Below, piece by piece: positions 13,531-25,767 of a stretch of DNA of 64,000 bases. The stretch's first letter is position 1; the number at the start of each line of letters is the position of its first letter. Below the pieces are notes generated by a model. It saw only the letters and a program-made list of their open reading frames with translations, ran no database searches and had not been told where the DNA came from. The DNA comes from Acanthacorydalis orientalis. Taxonomy: Eukaryota > Arthropoda > Insecta > Megaloptera > Corydalidae. The stretch spans positions 43,195,318 through 43,259,317 of the forward strand of contig CM068315.1 in NCBI GenBank assembly GCA_034766995.1. Direction: 5' to 3'. A program made the translations under genes and the position numbers.

Positions 13531-16500
13531 ATAAATGATATAATTCAATTCAGTAATAAGTTAATTAATTATTTTCTTCTTTTATTTTTAACAAATATAT
13601 TTTAATATGAAGGATAAACAGTAAATTCTAATAAAAAGAAGATTTAATATTTAAAAACAGACTTTTAAAATGTGTCTGTCACATAATATAATAATTATTT
13701 TGAAGTGCATTTTGGTTTCATAATCAGATTTGTGGAATGATTTGTGGCTTGATTACCGAAGTACCAATTCTTAGGAAGAAGCAGACGATCCTTTTTAAAT
13801 AAATAATCTAATTGAATAATAAAGAATATTTTTATTGGATTTTAATTAACTACTGTTATACTATATCTGAATTCGCTACTCAGTTTTCGACATGTCATTC
13901 CTCGACTGACTGTTTCCAGTTACAAGTTTTAATCCTATCAAATTTCTAAAACTATTTAATTACAAAAGTTTCCTCTTTAAATTAAATACTAGTTCAAAAT
14001 CACTAATAACTTCAAATAATAATAACACCAAAAGTAATAATAATTTAAATTTTATATATTTTTATAGAAAATACAAGAATAATCTGAAACCTATCAAAAT
14101 ATAAATCCATTGCATAATTTATTATACGAATTTTCCAAACTTGTGAATACTGAAATTCGATGACTCTGTTAAGATTACTGAAAAACTTATATTTTTGTTT
14201 TAAGCTCAATTCAAGGTTGAAACAAAGTGTTTCCAGGAAGTTAAGATATATATTTTAAAAAAGAAGCAGTGTCGAAACTTTCAACCACTGCAAGATAAGA
14301 AAATAAAATATGTATTAGTGATTTTCTGTAACAAAAGTTTTTTTTTACTTTAAGACACGCCCTTATTTATACACACGTGCGCATATATAAGTATATATAT
14401 ACATATATTTATATATATATATATACTGTTACATTTTTTCTTGTACCATTATTAGCACATAATTTAACATTAAATTCTATAAAATTGTATGATTCTTCTT
14501 GTAATGTTTTTTTTATAGACATGCGGTTCTATTTTATCATTAATTTTAATAACTGATTATGATCTGAACTTAAATATGAAAATATATACTTATTTAGTAT
14601 TAATTATAAAAAAAAAATATGTACAAAATTTGGAATACTTTAAAAATCAAAAAAAACCCTACATTACTTAATAAATTTCAACAAGATAATTCCTAGATAT
14701 TGAGAACTTTTAACTCCAGGTGTTTCTTAAAAAAAGAATCCTAACTTTAATATTTTACAGATAACTTAATTACTAATAACATAATTCAAAACCATTATCA
14801 AAATAGTTACTAATCAATTTGTGAAATATTTTATAAGAAAAAAATGTGATTGAGAATTAATTATTAAGAATAATTATTTATTTTCAATAACACATATTAA
14901 TTGCCTGTAAAATTATTTTCTCGAGATCAAACAATATTTAAAAGAAACAAATTATTTTAAATATATATTATACAAACATTCAACAAAATATATCTCTTAA
15001 CAAAAAGTCAACTGGTGGCTGCTGCTGCTCATAAAATAATTGTTTCCTTCAACCCTCTCTAAAGGCAACGTCTTTCATAATGAGAGATCAAAAAGTTACA
15101 GTTGAAAAGTTGGTCCCTCAGGTGTAATATTCAGTGCTTTACTCAGAATATTATCGTGTTTGTTTTCGACTTAATTTTATCGTTTATACATGATTGAAAT
15201 AAATAAAAGTTATATTAGATTTTTCAGAGATCTTTCGAGTTAAAACAGAAATGAATGGATAAAACTGTATTTTCGTATTAAATATTTAAGTGTGTATTAA
15301 ATAACTAGACTGTTTTAATATTTAATTCTTTAAAATGCTTGTTTGACGATGCTTTTATAAACATAAATGTTTACTAAAGAATGTATAATACAAAATTGAA
15401 AAAATCTGATACTAATATAAACATGTATCATAGTTTTATTTTATAAAGAATGATTTTTATTTTCTGAAAATTTTGATTTGTACTGAAATAAGTTATATTT
15501 TTTTATTTTTGCATGATACATGTTTTTTTTAAAAAAAGAGAAACATTTATTTTGAGTGAATCATGTTTATAAGTGTTTAAATTCATCTGTATTTTTATGG
15601 ACTTTGTTCTATTTAAAATTATAGTGTCAACAAAAACATAATTTTAATTAAAACCAATAAAAACGACAGCCTGCGTGAAATGCATTAATGAAGAAGATTA
15701 TTATGACAAGCAAAATAAATAAATGTTTTTACCAGAAATAGTATCATTTCAATTAAAAATGAAATACAAGTATTATTAACGTTACGCGTAATACACTTTT
15801 ATCGAGAATCATAATCTCGTGAATGACGAGAACGCACGAATTAGCCGAGCAAGTTTCTGCATCGTGTCTCATTGAACTTGGAGGTCAATTTGTGTCCAAC
15901 TATATGAACGCTCACCAGTTAATGATGCAGTCGAAGTATTTGCGTCTAGTTATGGCTCACAGAATTGCTGGCCACTCATTTGACTACGCATAATTAATTA
16001 CGGATTTATAATCCGTTGTCTGAATACGTTTAACATGTTTATAATTATATAAATCGTAACACCGTTCGTGAGATAAGCGTCGAATAAAACTCCTCTAAAA
16101 CTTTAATCACAACAATTGAATTCAAACGCAATTTTCTGTTTATATTGTGTAATGAAAATAAACTGTACTTGAGAGAAATTGATTAAACAGTGGAAATCTT
16201 TATTTATTATTATTTATTTTACAGTGTATTTACAGATATTAGAAATTGTTTTTAATTATACACCGCTAAGAAACGAAAAAGAATTTAATTTATTCAGAAG
16301 ATATTAGCGTAATGTTAATAATACTTGTATTTCGTTTTTAATTAAAATGACAATTTCTGATTTTTTTATAATCTTAAGGATTCCGTGAATCGACAAAGTT
16401 TAAAGACCACTGTTCTAGGCGAATCCAGTAGGTCACGTGGAAATTAGTTTCTTTTACGATCGGTTTCAATTTTCATCCTCTTCAAGTAGATCTTGAGTTC

Positions 16501-17038
16501 AAGGTCGGTTAAAAATCTAACTGAAAATACCTGAAAGTCTTAATCGGTTTTAGAATAAAATAACTCTAACGTAATCAATATGATTTGCATATAACAACTT
16601 TTAGGAATAAATTAAAAGAAAACTTTGAAAAAAGTTTTGTTTTTTATTTCAACACCTGTCAATTTGTAATTAATATAATATTGGATTTCTTACTTGAATT
16701 TCAAAGCATACATTTAATAATTATTATTAAATAAAATTTCTACCTATTTATGTTGAATTCTTTTTTAAAGCTAGTTTTAACTATATTAATATTAAATTTT
16801 CGAAAATAGATAATATTTTTAGAATCTACCTGATGACAATCAAAGTTGAAACTTGTTGAAGATAGATAGATATTTGGGGTTTATGGGGTGTGTCGACAGC
16901 GAAGGTTATAAATTTTTCATAAAAAATTAAAACATAATGTTAATCCAAATGATAAAATGGAATTATTTAACCTTTAGTTGTACAGGAAAACAATAGAAGA
17001 CTAAAATGGTTGAGTTGCAATACAGTTCTAACAATTTT
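13531..17038. other. 3.5 kb of AT-rich sequence with one balanced patch
   Basis: No transposon ends or coding frames recognised. A short TA tract lies at 14385-14424. The patch 15780-16095 is described separately. Confidence 0.5.
15780..16095. promoter_or_regulatory. candidate conserved non-coding island
   Basis: It is markedly richer in G, C and CpG than its flanks (for example GTTACGCGTAATAC, GACGAGAACGCACG) with stops in all frames. Near its right end are TAATTAATTA, a homeodomain-type site, and the palindrome ACGGATTTATAATCCGT (16000-16016). An enhancer in a long neural-gene intron is possible; this is inference. Confidence 0.3.
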
Positions 17039-17115
17039 AATTTCAATTTTAAAACTTGAAGTCTAATTTCAATTTTAAAACTTGAAGTCTAATTTTAATT
17101 TAAAAAATGAAGTCA
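17039..17115. repeat. 26-bp tandem repeat, about three copies
   Basis: Unit AATTTCAATTTTAAAACTTG + AAGTCT at 17039-17064 and 17065-17090, then a decayed third copy. Confidence 0.92.
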
Positions 17116-17134
17116 CATTGACTCCACAAACCAA

Positions 17135-17400
17135 AAAAAAAAAAATGTTTCGATCAAAAATATTCAATAAATCAGTTATCAGTACTGGTCATTTTTGATT
17201 GTTGTTTACCCGCATTTCGATACTGATTCCATCATCTTCAGAGTAAAGAGAAACAGAAAATTTGAAGATGAAAGAGAACATGATATCATAGTCATAGAAA
17301 TATGTATAGGCAATGATCAATAATAATTTATTGAATCCTTTTTAACAAAATATATTTTTATAGTTTACGAGACCACACAAGAATTGATTTGAGAAAAAAG
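17135..17400. repeat. foldback-family repeat, two inverted arms
   Basis: Left arm (reverse orientation): AATATTCAATAAATCAGTTA, TTTTTGATTGTTGTTTACCC, CCATCATCTTCAGAG. Right arm (direct): TTTGAAGATGAAAGAG, CAATGATCAATAATAATTTA + TTGAATCC, then ATATATTTTTATAGTTTACG. Same head-to-head design as the copy at 11188-11460. Confidence 0.65.
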
Positions 17401-17459
17401 ATAAGTTGGTTAAGTAAAATTGAACGCCTAGGATTTATAGAAAACAACGTGATATGTAA

Positions 17460-17462
<3 letters not shown>

Positions 17463-17522
<60 letters not shown>
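17463..17522. repeat. (TA)n microsatellite
   Basis: About 30 uninterrupted TA units. Confidence 0.98.
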
Positions 17523-17523
<1 letters not shown>

Positions 17524-17794
17524 CAGCCACATCATTGTGGAACATATCAAATGAGGAAAATAGAATATTTCATACATAAAAGCAGCATTTAAATACATTA
17601 CGACAAAAATTGTTAATAGATGGCCATTAAAAGTAAAGTAAATGAATTGGAATTATTTAATTGTTAATTTGTTTTTCAGGTCAACGCATCAATAATAATA
17701 GCCACATTAATACCATCTGACTCGTCCACATGTCAGACTTTATAATAGAATCATTTAGCTACGGTTAATGTATATATACATTTGTATACAATTA

Positions 17795-17831
<37 letters not shown>

Positions 17832-18228
17832 GCATGTTGTGAGTGTGTAATATATGTATCTTTCAAATATTGTAATAAACATGTAAATGTTCATCTCATA
17901 AAACTGCGCTAAATAAATAAAGTCCTTGTTTTTTTGGTTTATTGTAACATATGACTCTGTTAAAATTGAATTATTTTTCATGAACACATAAAACGAGGTA
18001 AAAAATAGATTACAGAACTAAAAATATACTTGTAAAAGAATGACTTCAGTTTTGGGACTGAATTGCATAAATTATATATTTAAAATAATTTATTCCAAAT
18101 TATCGATGTTTCAGTTATAATATTTTTCTAAAACAGATTTGCAGTGTTTGAAAACATTTCAATCTTTCTATTAAGTGTTTATAGTTTAGTACAAATTTCT
18201 TTCCATATTAATATTGTATCAGATTTAT

Positions 18229-18304
18229 TAAGTTGGTAGAAAAATAATTGCGGTTTATGACCTTCAAATTTATAACAAACACCGCAATTATTTCCTACTG
18301 ACCA
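18229..18304. mobile_element. 76-bp minimal mariner hairpin
   Basis: It reads TTAAGTTGGTAGAAAAATAA + TTGCGGTTTATGACCTTC on the left and ends ACCGCAATTATTTCCTACTG + ACCAA, i.e. two Hsmar1-like terminal repeats with only about 20 bases between. It is the same family as the 561-bp elements with nearly the whole interior gone. The left part matches the 3' side of those elements (TATGACCTTCAAATTTATA). Confidence 0.85.
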
Positions 18305-18880
18305 AATATATATGTTAATTTTTTTTAAATATTACTTTGAATATCAGTTTATTGCTTTTTAATTGTCATATGAAACGATTAAAAAGCTATATTAGTATGT
18401 ATTTTAATTTGAATATATTCAAATACATGAAAAAAAGTTCTTTGTATCCTATAGAAATTTAAATCAAATTAAATAAAATGACATAAATCTAAATAAATCG
18501 CAATTATTAAAAATATATAAAAAAATTATTTTCTTAATTATATAATAATAAAAAAGGCTATTTTTATTACAAGTTGGTTTCATATGTAACAATGAAGTAA
18601 AATTATTATTATTTAATGTGTATATATGGTACTCTAAAGATTATACATAATTCATTAATTTCATACGAAATTAAACAAATTTTTTAAAAATAACATTTTA
18701 TAAAATTCTTTTTGATTCAGTCATCGAGGCATTGTTAATTATTTTCATTTTTTCGCAGGTATTAATTATTCTTTTATACTAATTACATGCGGTGTAGTTC
18801 ACATAGTGAAAATTGAGCCATTCCCGATATATAGTCAATAGAAAAAAAACCCTTATAATTTTCCCTATTCACAATAAACT
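18305..18880. other. AT-rich sequence, nothing recognised
   Basis: Very AT-rich, no frames, no terminal repeats seen. Confidence 0.5.
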
Positions 18881-19300
18881 TCATCAATCAAGCTGTACAG
18901 TGAACTGTTAAATATAGAGAGTGATCTTCTACACTGAATCACCGATCAGATTAAAGCCGTGAGAATAATCGGAAAACGGGCGGTTGATAGAAAATCGTCG
19001 AGTGAGTGAGGTGAACGGTTGGCTCTACTTCGAAACGAAGCCATCAACTAAAATGATTTAACGAGAATAATTGCCAGTTTAACAACGGCAATAAAAGAGA
19101 CCGACAGTGGCGCTGTTAGCACAGCTACAGACGCTTTGGCGAAATGAAGAGCGTAGTGACCAATCGGTATTGTTACCGAATTGGTAGGGTGGTATCTCGA
19201 CATACATAGGCTTTGTCGCCAAGAACTCTCTTGTTAATTGGGGTTACGGTGGTGGCACATTCAGAAAAGTTTTCGACTCCGAGTTCTTGTTCGTTAATAC
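18881..19300. promoter_or_regulatory. candidate conserved non-coding island
   Basis: About 400 bases with balanced composition and repeated CpG (GGAAAACGGGCGGTTGATAG, AAATCGTCGAGTGAG, ACAGTGGCGCTGTTAGC) between AT-rich flanks. No credible coding frame or transposon similarity. It ends at a long TA array. Function unknown. Confidence 0.3.
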
Positions 19301-19303
19301 AAA

Positions 19304-19305
<2 letters not shown>

Positions 19306-19372
<67 letters not shown>

Positions 19373-19494
19373 ATTTTTTTTCTTTTGTGAAGCATTAATT
19401 CGGAAATGTTTGGATTTACTTTTCGACATTATTTTAAGTGCTTTCTTAATGAGTACCTATATGTGAGTACGTATACACACACATACATATATAC

Positions 19495-19575
<81 letters not shown>
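19306..19575. repeat. two long (TA)n arrays with CA/TACA spacer
   Basis: TA array 19306-19369, about 100 bases of ordinary sequence, then TACA/TA units and TA array 19473-19575. Tyr/Ile-repeat open frames here are only translations of the arrays. Confidence 0.97.
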
Positions 19576-19579
<4 letters not shown>

Positions 19580-19771
19580 GAAAAGTAAGATAGATGATGT
19601 TAAAGTTCGTAATTTTTATTTGAACATTGTATTATTATATTGATCGGTGGAAAAAAGTTTATAAAAATTAAATACTACTGCATGAATTTTATTAAATAAA
19701 CATTTATAAAATGTCTAATTTCATTCGAAAAAAGAAGTTCAAATTGAATAAAGTTTAGCAATGAAAATTAA

Positions 19772-19822
<51 letters not shown>
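19772..19822. repeat. (TA)n(GA)n microsatellite
   Basis: TA units pass directly into GA units. Confidence 0.97.
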
Positions 19823-19825
<3 letters not shown>

Positions 19826-19884
19826 CAGATAGATTACTATAGCTTGGTGCGCCAAAAAAAATTACATCACCATTAAAATACATA

Positions 19885-19990
19885 TAAGCCATAATCAAAG
19901 ATTATTATTAATAATTTAGTGAAGATATTTGATCAGATTTTGGTCTGGTTTTGTGGGTTGAAAAGAGAATTATTTTGTGAAAATGAAAAT
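19885..19990 (+). repeat. foldback-family repeat, partial arm
   Basis: TAAGCCATAATCAAAGATTA, ATTTAGTGAAGATATTTGAT, TGGTTTTGTGGGTTGAAAAG and TTTTGTGAAAATG follow the consensus order. Confidence 0.45.
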
Positions 19991-20065
19991 GAAATATAAG
20001 TTGGACTGATTATTGGCATCGAAATAAATGTTTTGCTGCTTAAATTTATTTTATTTGTGTTTAAT

Positions 20066-20720
20066 AATCTCTATAACTAAAAAATTGTCCCACCGCTATG
20101 CGTACGTTTTATTCGTTCTCTGATTGGTTGAAATCAGTCGCATGATCAGTGATCTGTTTGGTGACTCATAATGTACAATGAAAGAATGTATATACGATTT
20201 TAATTTAAAAGTTATAAAAACTTTTTTCAAAGTATTGAATTCAATGAAGCTTTAGAGTCAAATAATTATTACACATTTTGATTTATATTTTGTTACGTTA
20301 TTTTTTTATAAACTTTTACAATAAAAATTTTACGTTTAACTTTTTACAAGGATTATTTCTTGTGAACTATTTGTTAGTTTCTGTTATTTGTTTGGAAGGG
20401 AGAGTGTTAGTGAGAGAGGGTTGGAAAGCGTAGTGAGCAGAGACCGGAGCTATAATCTATAAAATTATCTAATAAAATAAATGATAAAAATAATAAAGGA
20501 AACGATAATAAACAAATTAAACATGAAATAAAAATATGAAATCAAAGGTTATAAAACAAACACTATTCCAATAACAATTGACGATTTACATTTTACACGA
20601 ATTATGTGTGTGTATAATTTGTAAATTTCTATTATTTGTTAGGAGTGGAGCTAGCCATTGGTGAAGCTCTCTGGGAGGTTTCGAGCGAAGCGAGCAATGG
20701 GCCTAGCTATGTAGTAAATT
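20066..20720 (+). repeat. dispersed CCAAT/E-box module with GC-rich tail modules, copy 2
   Basis: The start TCTCTATAACTAAAAAATTG + TCCCACCGCTATGCG and TTCTCTGATTGGTTGAAATC match copy 1. Downstream are two related tail segments, each with TTTCTGTTATTTG or TTTCTATTATTTG and a GC-rich end (AAAGCGTAGTGAGCAGAGAC near 20425; TTTCGAGCGAAGCGAGCAAT near 20680, then GGGCCTAGCTAT). GAGCGAAGCGAGC is a short palindrome of the sort found near Helitron/Helentron 3' ends. No protein is encoded. A Helitron-like non-autonomous element is the best guess, not proven. Confidence 0.45.
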
Positions 20721-21334
20721 AAGAAATAAAATTAGTTTCAGAGAAAAAAGATTTTTTTATAAATGTCTTGAGAAACTGAAAATATCTGCTCGAATTTAGA
20801 ATAATATTTAATTGGTAGCAAAGAAATGTGTGATTTTGAAGATATAAGATTTTTTAAAATATAAAAGATCTTATTCTTCATCTTATACTTTGATTTGTGA
20901 TACAGAAATTTTTCAAATCAATATAATTTACAATATGTAAAATTTAATGTTAGAACATTTTTTTTAAAATCTGTTTATCGATGAAAAATGTAAAATAAAC
21001 AGCAATTAATGATTTGATTAATGATTGTTGATATAAATGGATTTATCAATTATCAGACATTTTTATTGCAAACCTCACAAAATGTTTATATCAAAAATCA
21101 ACAATTTATCAATTAAAGCGTAAACAATTGTTGAACATTTTCATAAAAAAATGCGATGTTTGAAGTTGTGCTTCATGTGTATGATATTAAACACAATCGT
21201 TTTGGAAAATTATTGAACTGTTTATTTTAAAAATAACATTTAGATATTGAAAAATATTATTTAAAAAAAATGTGGAACTTTACTTTAAGTTACTTAACAT
21301 TATTAAAGAAATTTTAAAAGATTTTTTCTTTACT
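20721..21334. other. AT-rich sequence, nothing recognised
   Basis: Weak resemblance to the foldback family near 21000-21160 (dispersed GATTGTTGATATAAATGG) but not enough to call. Confidence 0.4.
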
Positions 21335-21460
21335 TTAGCGTTCTGAGGATGGTAGCATTGCCATGAAAATGCAAAAAAAACCATCAAAATTATCAATTTT
21401 CATTTATTGAATATATTTTATGAGAAAAATTTTTGTGATTTTGTGTAATCCAAGTGAAGC
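21335..21460 (+). repeat. foldback-family repeat, single arm
   Basis: TTTAGCGTTCTGAGGATGGT, AGCATTGCCATGAAAATGC, TTTCATTTATTGAATATATT and TTTTTGTGATTTTGTG give a good plus-strand match to the consensus. Confidence 0.6.
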
Positions 21461-21832
21461 TCATTTGTAAAACTAAATTTAATCAGATTGACAAAAAATA
21501 TATTGCCAAGTTAAATAATTATTTTTTTTGTATTATTAATTGAGGTAATTTCAGATCATATCAGGTCATATGTTCAAGTATGGTCAGATCTGAACAGGTA
21601 AGAAAATAATTCATTTGAGAAAGACATTTAAAGAATCCAATTTTTAATTTCTGATGAAAAAATCTATCACCAATATCATGAATGTTTTTTTAATGAAAAA
21701 TTATACTGTTTAAAAAATTAACTTTGTTAAAAAATAGGTAATATATAGTAAAATTTCATTTCTTTAAGTACTAAAAGCTAACTCTGACAGATTTATTTTG
21801 AATCATAAATGTACTAATAGTAAACAGAGAAT

Positions 21833-21873
<41 letters not shown>

Positions 21874-23289
21874 GCACAATAGAAACATTTGCTATATAGA
21901 AATTGTTACACTGAATTTTGCCAATACAATTATATCATTAATGCTGAAATATATATAATAAATGGATAGGATGTGATTATGATAGATTAAAACAAGAATG
22001 TTGTAAAACAAATCGTCTGTAAGTCTCCTTGTACATTTAAATCAAACTATGAATAATTCTATCTAATAGAGAAAATCAGTTTAAATTTTCGAAAAGAACT
22101 AGATCTGCATTATTAATTATGTCGGTACTTAAATTATTGCGTAGCTTAAGTAAGCAATTTGTAACAGAGATTAGACCCAATTTGAATAATTCCAACAATG
22201 GATTTGATAAATGTCAAGGCCTTATGTGGCTGGAACGACATTAATATTGTCACTTAGAATGTAGGATTTAAACTTAATTTTCATTGTCGTTTCATTCAAA
22301 TCGCTGGTCTTTTTCCTGTATATCTTTTTCGAAGTACATTTCTTTTCATTCGACTTTATTTTAAAAAAATATCAAAGGTTTTGTTTAAAATAAACATGTA
22401 TGTTTTATATAAGACTCGTTATTATTTAATAAACGAATATTTGTCGAATATATTTTCCTTTTAAATCACATTATTTCAGTACATTTATAATAATTTATCC
22501 GTTTGTAAGAATTCTCTGTATTTTCACTAAATATATTGTATTTTATAATCATGAAAGATAGAGTAAGAAAACAGAAATAGAATTGATTATAATTTTTAAA
22601 ATACTTGAGCTGTTAGTGTATAATAAAACTTATACAGATTTTCAATAAAAAAAGATCAGATCATTTGTTAATTGAATACGTCAAGCAGTAAAACAATTAA
22701 AATATACAACTGTATTTTAAGTGGTAAAATATGGAAAAATATAAATAATTTGTCATCAAAATATTTATAGTGTCGCAAATATATTGAAGAAAATATACAT
22801 ACATATTGTTTTCCCTCAAGGAAACTTACTTGTATTCTCTTGGAATCTCGAACAAATGGTAAATACGTAAAATTGTATGTTGATTGATGAAAGAATCAAC
22901 AAAATAAGACATTTTATTTTACGAAATTCGCGGATAAAATCTATAATATATATATATATATATATATGCATATATAGGCCCATTTTCATATTTTTAAACA
23001 TGAAGTGAACTTTTCAGACTGGATGAAAAATACTATATTATTTTTTACCAACATATACAAGTTTAACAAATATAGATAAGATGCTTAATTAAAAAAATGT
23101 TTAATAAAATTTGATTCGTAAATATAAGATTGATATTGAAAAATAGTTGTATGTTTTTACATCTGTGATTCCTGTGATCATCTGATTGTCGGTTTTCTAC
23201 TACTAGTTTCGACATGTGTGTCATCTTTAGGTTCATATTAAAATCTTGAACATTTGTTTGAAGATATACATGCTAAAACTTTTTTTCTA
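21461..23289. other. AT-rich sequence, nothing recognised
   Basis: One TA array at 21838-21872 and a short one at 22946-22968. A patch at 22100-22260 is somewhat more balanced but has no family resemblance. Confidence 0.5.
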
Positions 23290-23535
23290 ATAGCGTTGCA
23301 GCTTTGAGTGTGCTTTGTCCTCTTTTAACATGTTCCTCCACATTGGACGATCTTATACGACTATTTTCCAGTTATTAATTTGAATTTTCCGTATGTCCTT
23401 CTCTACACTATCTAATCATCTAGCTGTGCTTCTGAATCTGATACGATCTGGGATAGCGTGAAAGATTTTGAGCTAGTCTGTCCATTCTTATCAGATGTCC
23501 ATCCCATCTTAAACAATGCCCTTTGATAAAACAGA
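23290..23535 (-). pseudogene. non-LTR retrotransposon ORF2 C-terminal tail
   Basis: Minus-strand reading, with frame changes, gives RWDGHLIRMD, then ARWLDSVEKDIRKIQINNWK, then RPMWRNMLKEDKAHSKLQR. This is the familiar end of the reverse-transcriptase protein of RTE-like and related non-LTR elements (GHvxRM ... RWxDsVExDlrklxxxxWxxxxxDRxxWRxxvxeAkaHxgl). The reverse transcriptase core is not present upstream. It is a dead, 5'-truncated insertion; clade not certain. Confidence 0.72.
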
Positions 23536-23699
23536 CAATATATTCGCTCCTTATTAGCAAATTAAATTCACAGTTATTTCTTCTGATATACCCTCCGAAA
23601 TCTATCCCTCTTGCTCAAACATTATTCGGGAAGGTCTTCAACTTTGCAATAAATTGGAAAATCATTTTCTTGTTCACGATACAAATTCTGAATGAGCTT

Positions 23700-24297
23700 T
23701 GAAATTCCAACGTAAGCTGAAGAATTGTATGTCTGGATATCGCAAATTGCATAAATAATTAGTAAAATCATTATCGAAAAGTTTAATCACTGATTACATT
23801 GTCAGAGAGAAAAACCAACAAAGAATAAGGGTGAAGTTAATACTAATTCTGTTTGTGAAGAACGATTGTTTTTACCATTCAGATCTGACGCATTGACTAT
23901 CTCTTCTAGTGATGAAAGTGATTTCGCACAAATTCACAAATGGTGCTGAACATTGTCAGATATCGACTATAATTCTGATGAAAAAATGTAAAAAGAATTG
24001 CTAATTTTCAATAAAATTAAATGAATAAAGTTTCAAAACAAATTTATTTTAAGTTTTATATCATTTTCTTTGAGATTTTTAAAGGAATTTTTTAGCCATT
24101 CTTATTTTTCTGAATTTTTAAAAACATTTTAAATGCAATTCTGGGTATATTTTACTCATTGCTTTGGTTTTATGTGGTTTTGGAAAATTATGAAACGTAT
24201 CCATAATTTTTCAATGTAAGTTATGTCTTTTTTATGTGTTTTTTAAATACGGTTTTTTGTGAAACATATCTACCTTATAAAAAGAGACTTGACTGTA
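23700..24297 (+). mobile_element. 3' end of a pogo/Tigger-like element (tentative)
   Basis: The right end, reverse-complemented, reads TACAGTCAAGTCTCTTTTTA + TAAGG, the CAGT..TCT..TATAAGG style of pogo-group terminal repeats, with TA at the border. Inside, a Ser/Asp/Glu-rich reading near 23910 (SSSDESDF) could be the acidic tail of a Tigger-like transposase. No left terminal repeat was found. Confidence 0.4.
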
Positions 24298-24898
24298 CTT
24301 ATATTTCTAGATAAATTATATAATATGTTGATTTAATAACTTCTTTTTAAAATAAGCTTATGCCTCGAATACTTTTTTAATTAACTTTCTACTGATTCCT
24401 AATAAAATTTTAAAATGTGAACCAACAGGAAAACTATTATTAACTTTTAAATGAAAAAGTTGGAATATTTATTTTCTTAGTAAACCTTCTCTCATTTCTT
24501 AATAACATTTGGAAGTATAAACCAGTAAGAAAATTATAATACGTTTTTAATTGAAATGCAGACTATAATATATTTGTCATTTTTAGGGCTTCTTTTCTCA
24601 ACTAAAGAAATAAATTACGATAGAGTACATGAGAGATGAAGCTTTTAATTTAAGAAAACTAAAGAAACAAAAATTATATCATTACTAGTAAAGTTGTATA
24701 ATATTAGAATTCAAGAAGATGGTTTATTAAAATTTCAAACTGTGCTTGAATCATCAGTTATAATTTAGCAAATTTTATTTATGAATAATGTATAATAAAT
24801 ATAAATTGCAGAAGATGTCTTCATTTTTATATACTTATATTTAAGCTTCTGAATATATTTCATGAACGGGTCATACATTCATATTTGTGTATATCGTG

Positions 24899-24947
<49 letters not shown>

Positions 24948-25663
24948 AATGTATGTTCGTTTGGATGTAAGTAGGTGTTGTATTAAAACAAAAAGATACA
25001 TACCCCATTTATCTCGACTTCCGTTGTAGTAAATGACAAAATCGTGGACGGTGTACATAATACGACTTGCACTACAAAATATGCAAATGACAGCTGCTGA
25101 TGTCATTTCTGAAACAAGCGATACAGTTGCAGAGAGACAGCTAGCACCTTTGGCATAATCTTTCAATTATGTATTCAGCGCAGGTAAAACTAATATTATC
25201 ACAATACTTGTACGTGAAGCATTAACATCGAAGACCGTTTTCAAATCTCTTAAGAACATACGAGCCAGCGCGTTCGAACCGCCTTTCAATTCGTCGGGTC
25301 TCGTGACATTTTCGGATGAAAATGGAAGATTTCGACTGTCACGCGGTTTAATACACGGTTACGCAAATTTGCATTGTGACAGATTGTTAGTTCGAATATG
25401 ATTACAGTTTAAGTACACGATACAGGAAATTGTGGATGGAAATGTGTACAGAAAAAGTCTGTACTGATATCGTACACGAATATTGTGATACGTTTCAGCA
25501 CGATACTAAAATGTTGAATGTGTATTAAATGATTTTGTAACATAGTATATTTTTTCAAAATAACATCTTGTAGGTCGATGTGTTTATAATAAATGTTTCT
25601 TTACAAATTATTTATATTACAAAAATTGAAAATATGCAATTTGTATAAATTCTTGTCGATTTT

Positions 25664-25744
<81 letters not shown>

Positions 25745-25767
25745 AGAGAGAGAGAGATGCAAAAATT
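24298..25767. other. AT-rich sequence, TA arrays and one CpG-richer island
   Basis: TA arrays at 24899-24946 and 25668-25757 (the latter ending in GA units). Between them, about 25060-25480 is more balanced with many CpG (ACGAGCCAGCGCGTTCGAAC, TTCAATTCGTCGGGTCTCG, GACTGTCACGCGGTTTAATA). A minus open frame 24879-25166 partly covers it but half is microsatellite; I do not call it a gene. Confidence 0.4.

Noticed and set aside
20950..21160. Possible extra foldback-family copy
   Set aside because: Only short words such as GATTGTTGATAT match; motif order not kept.
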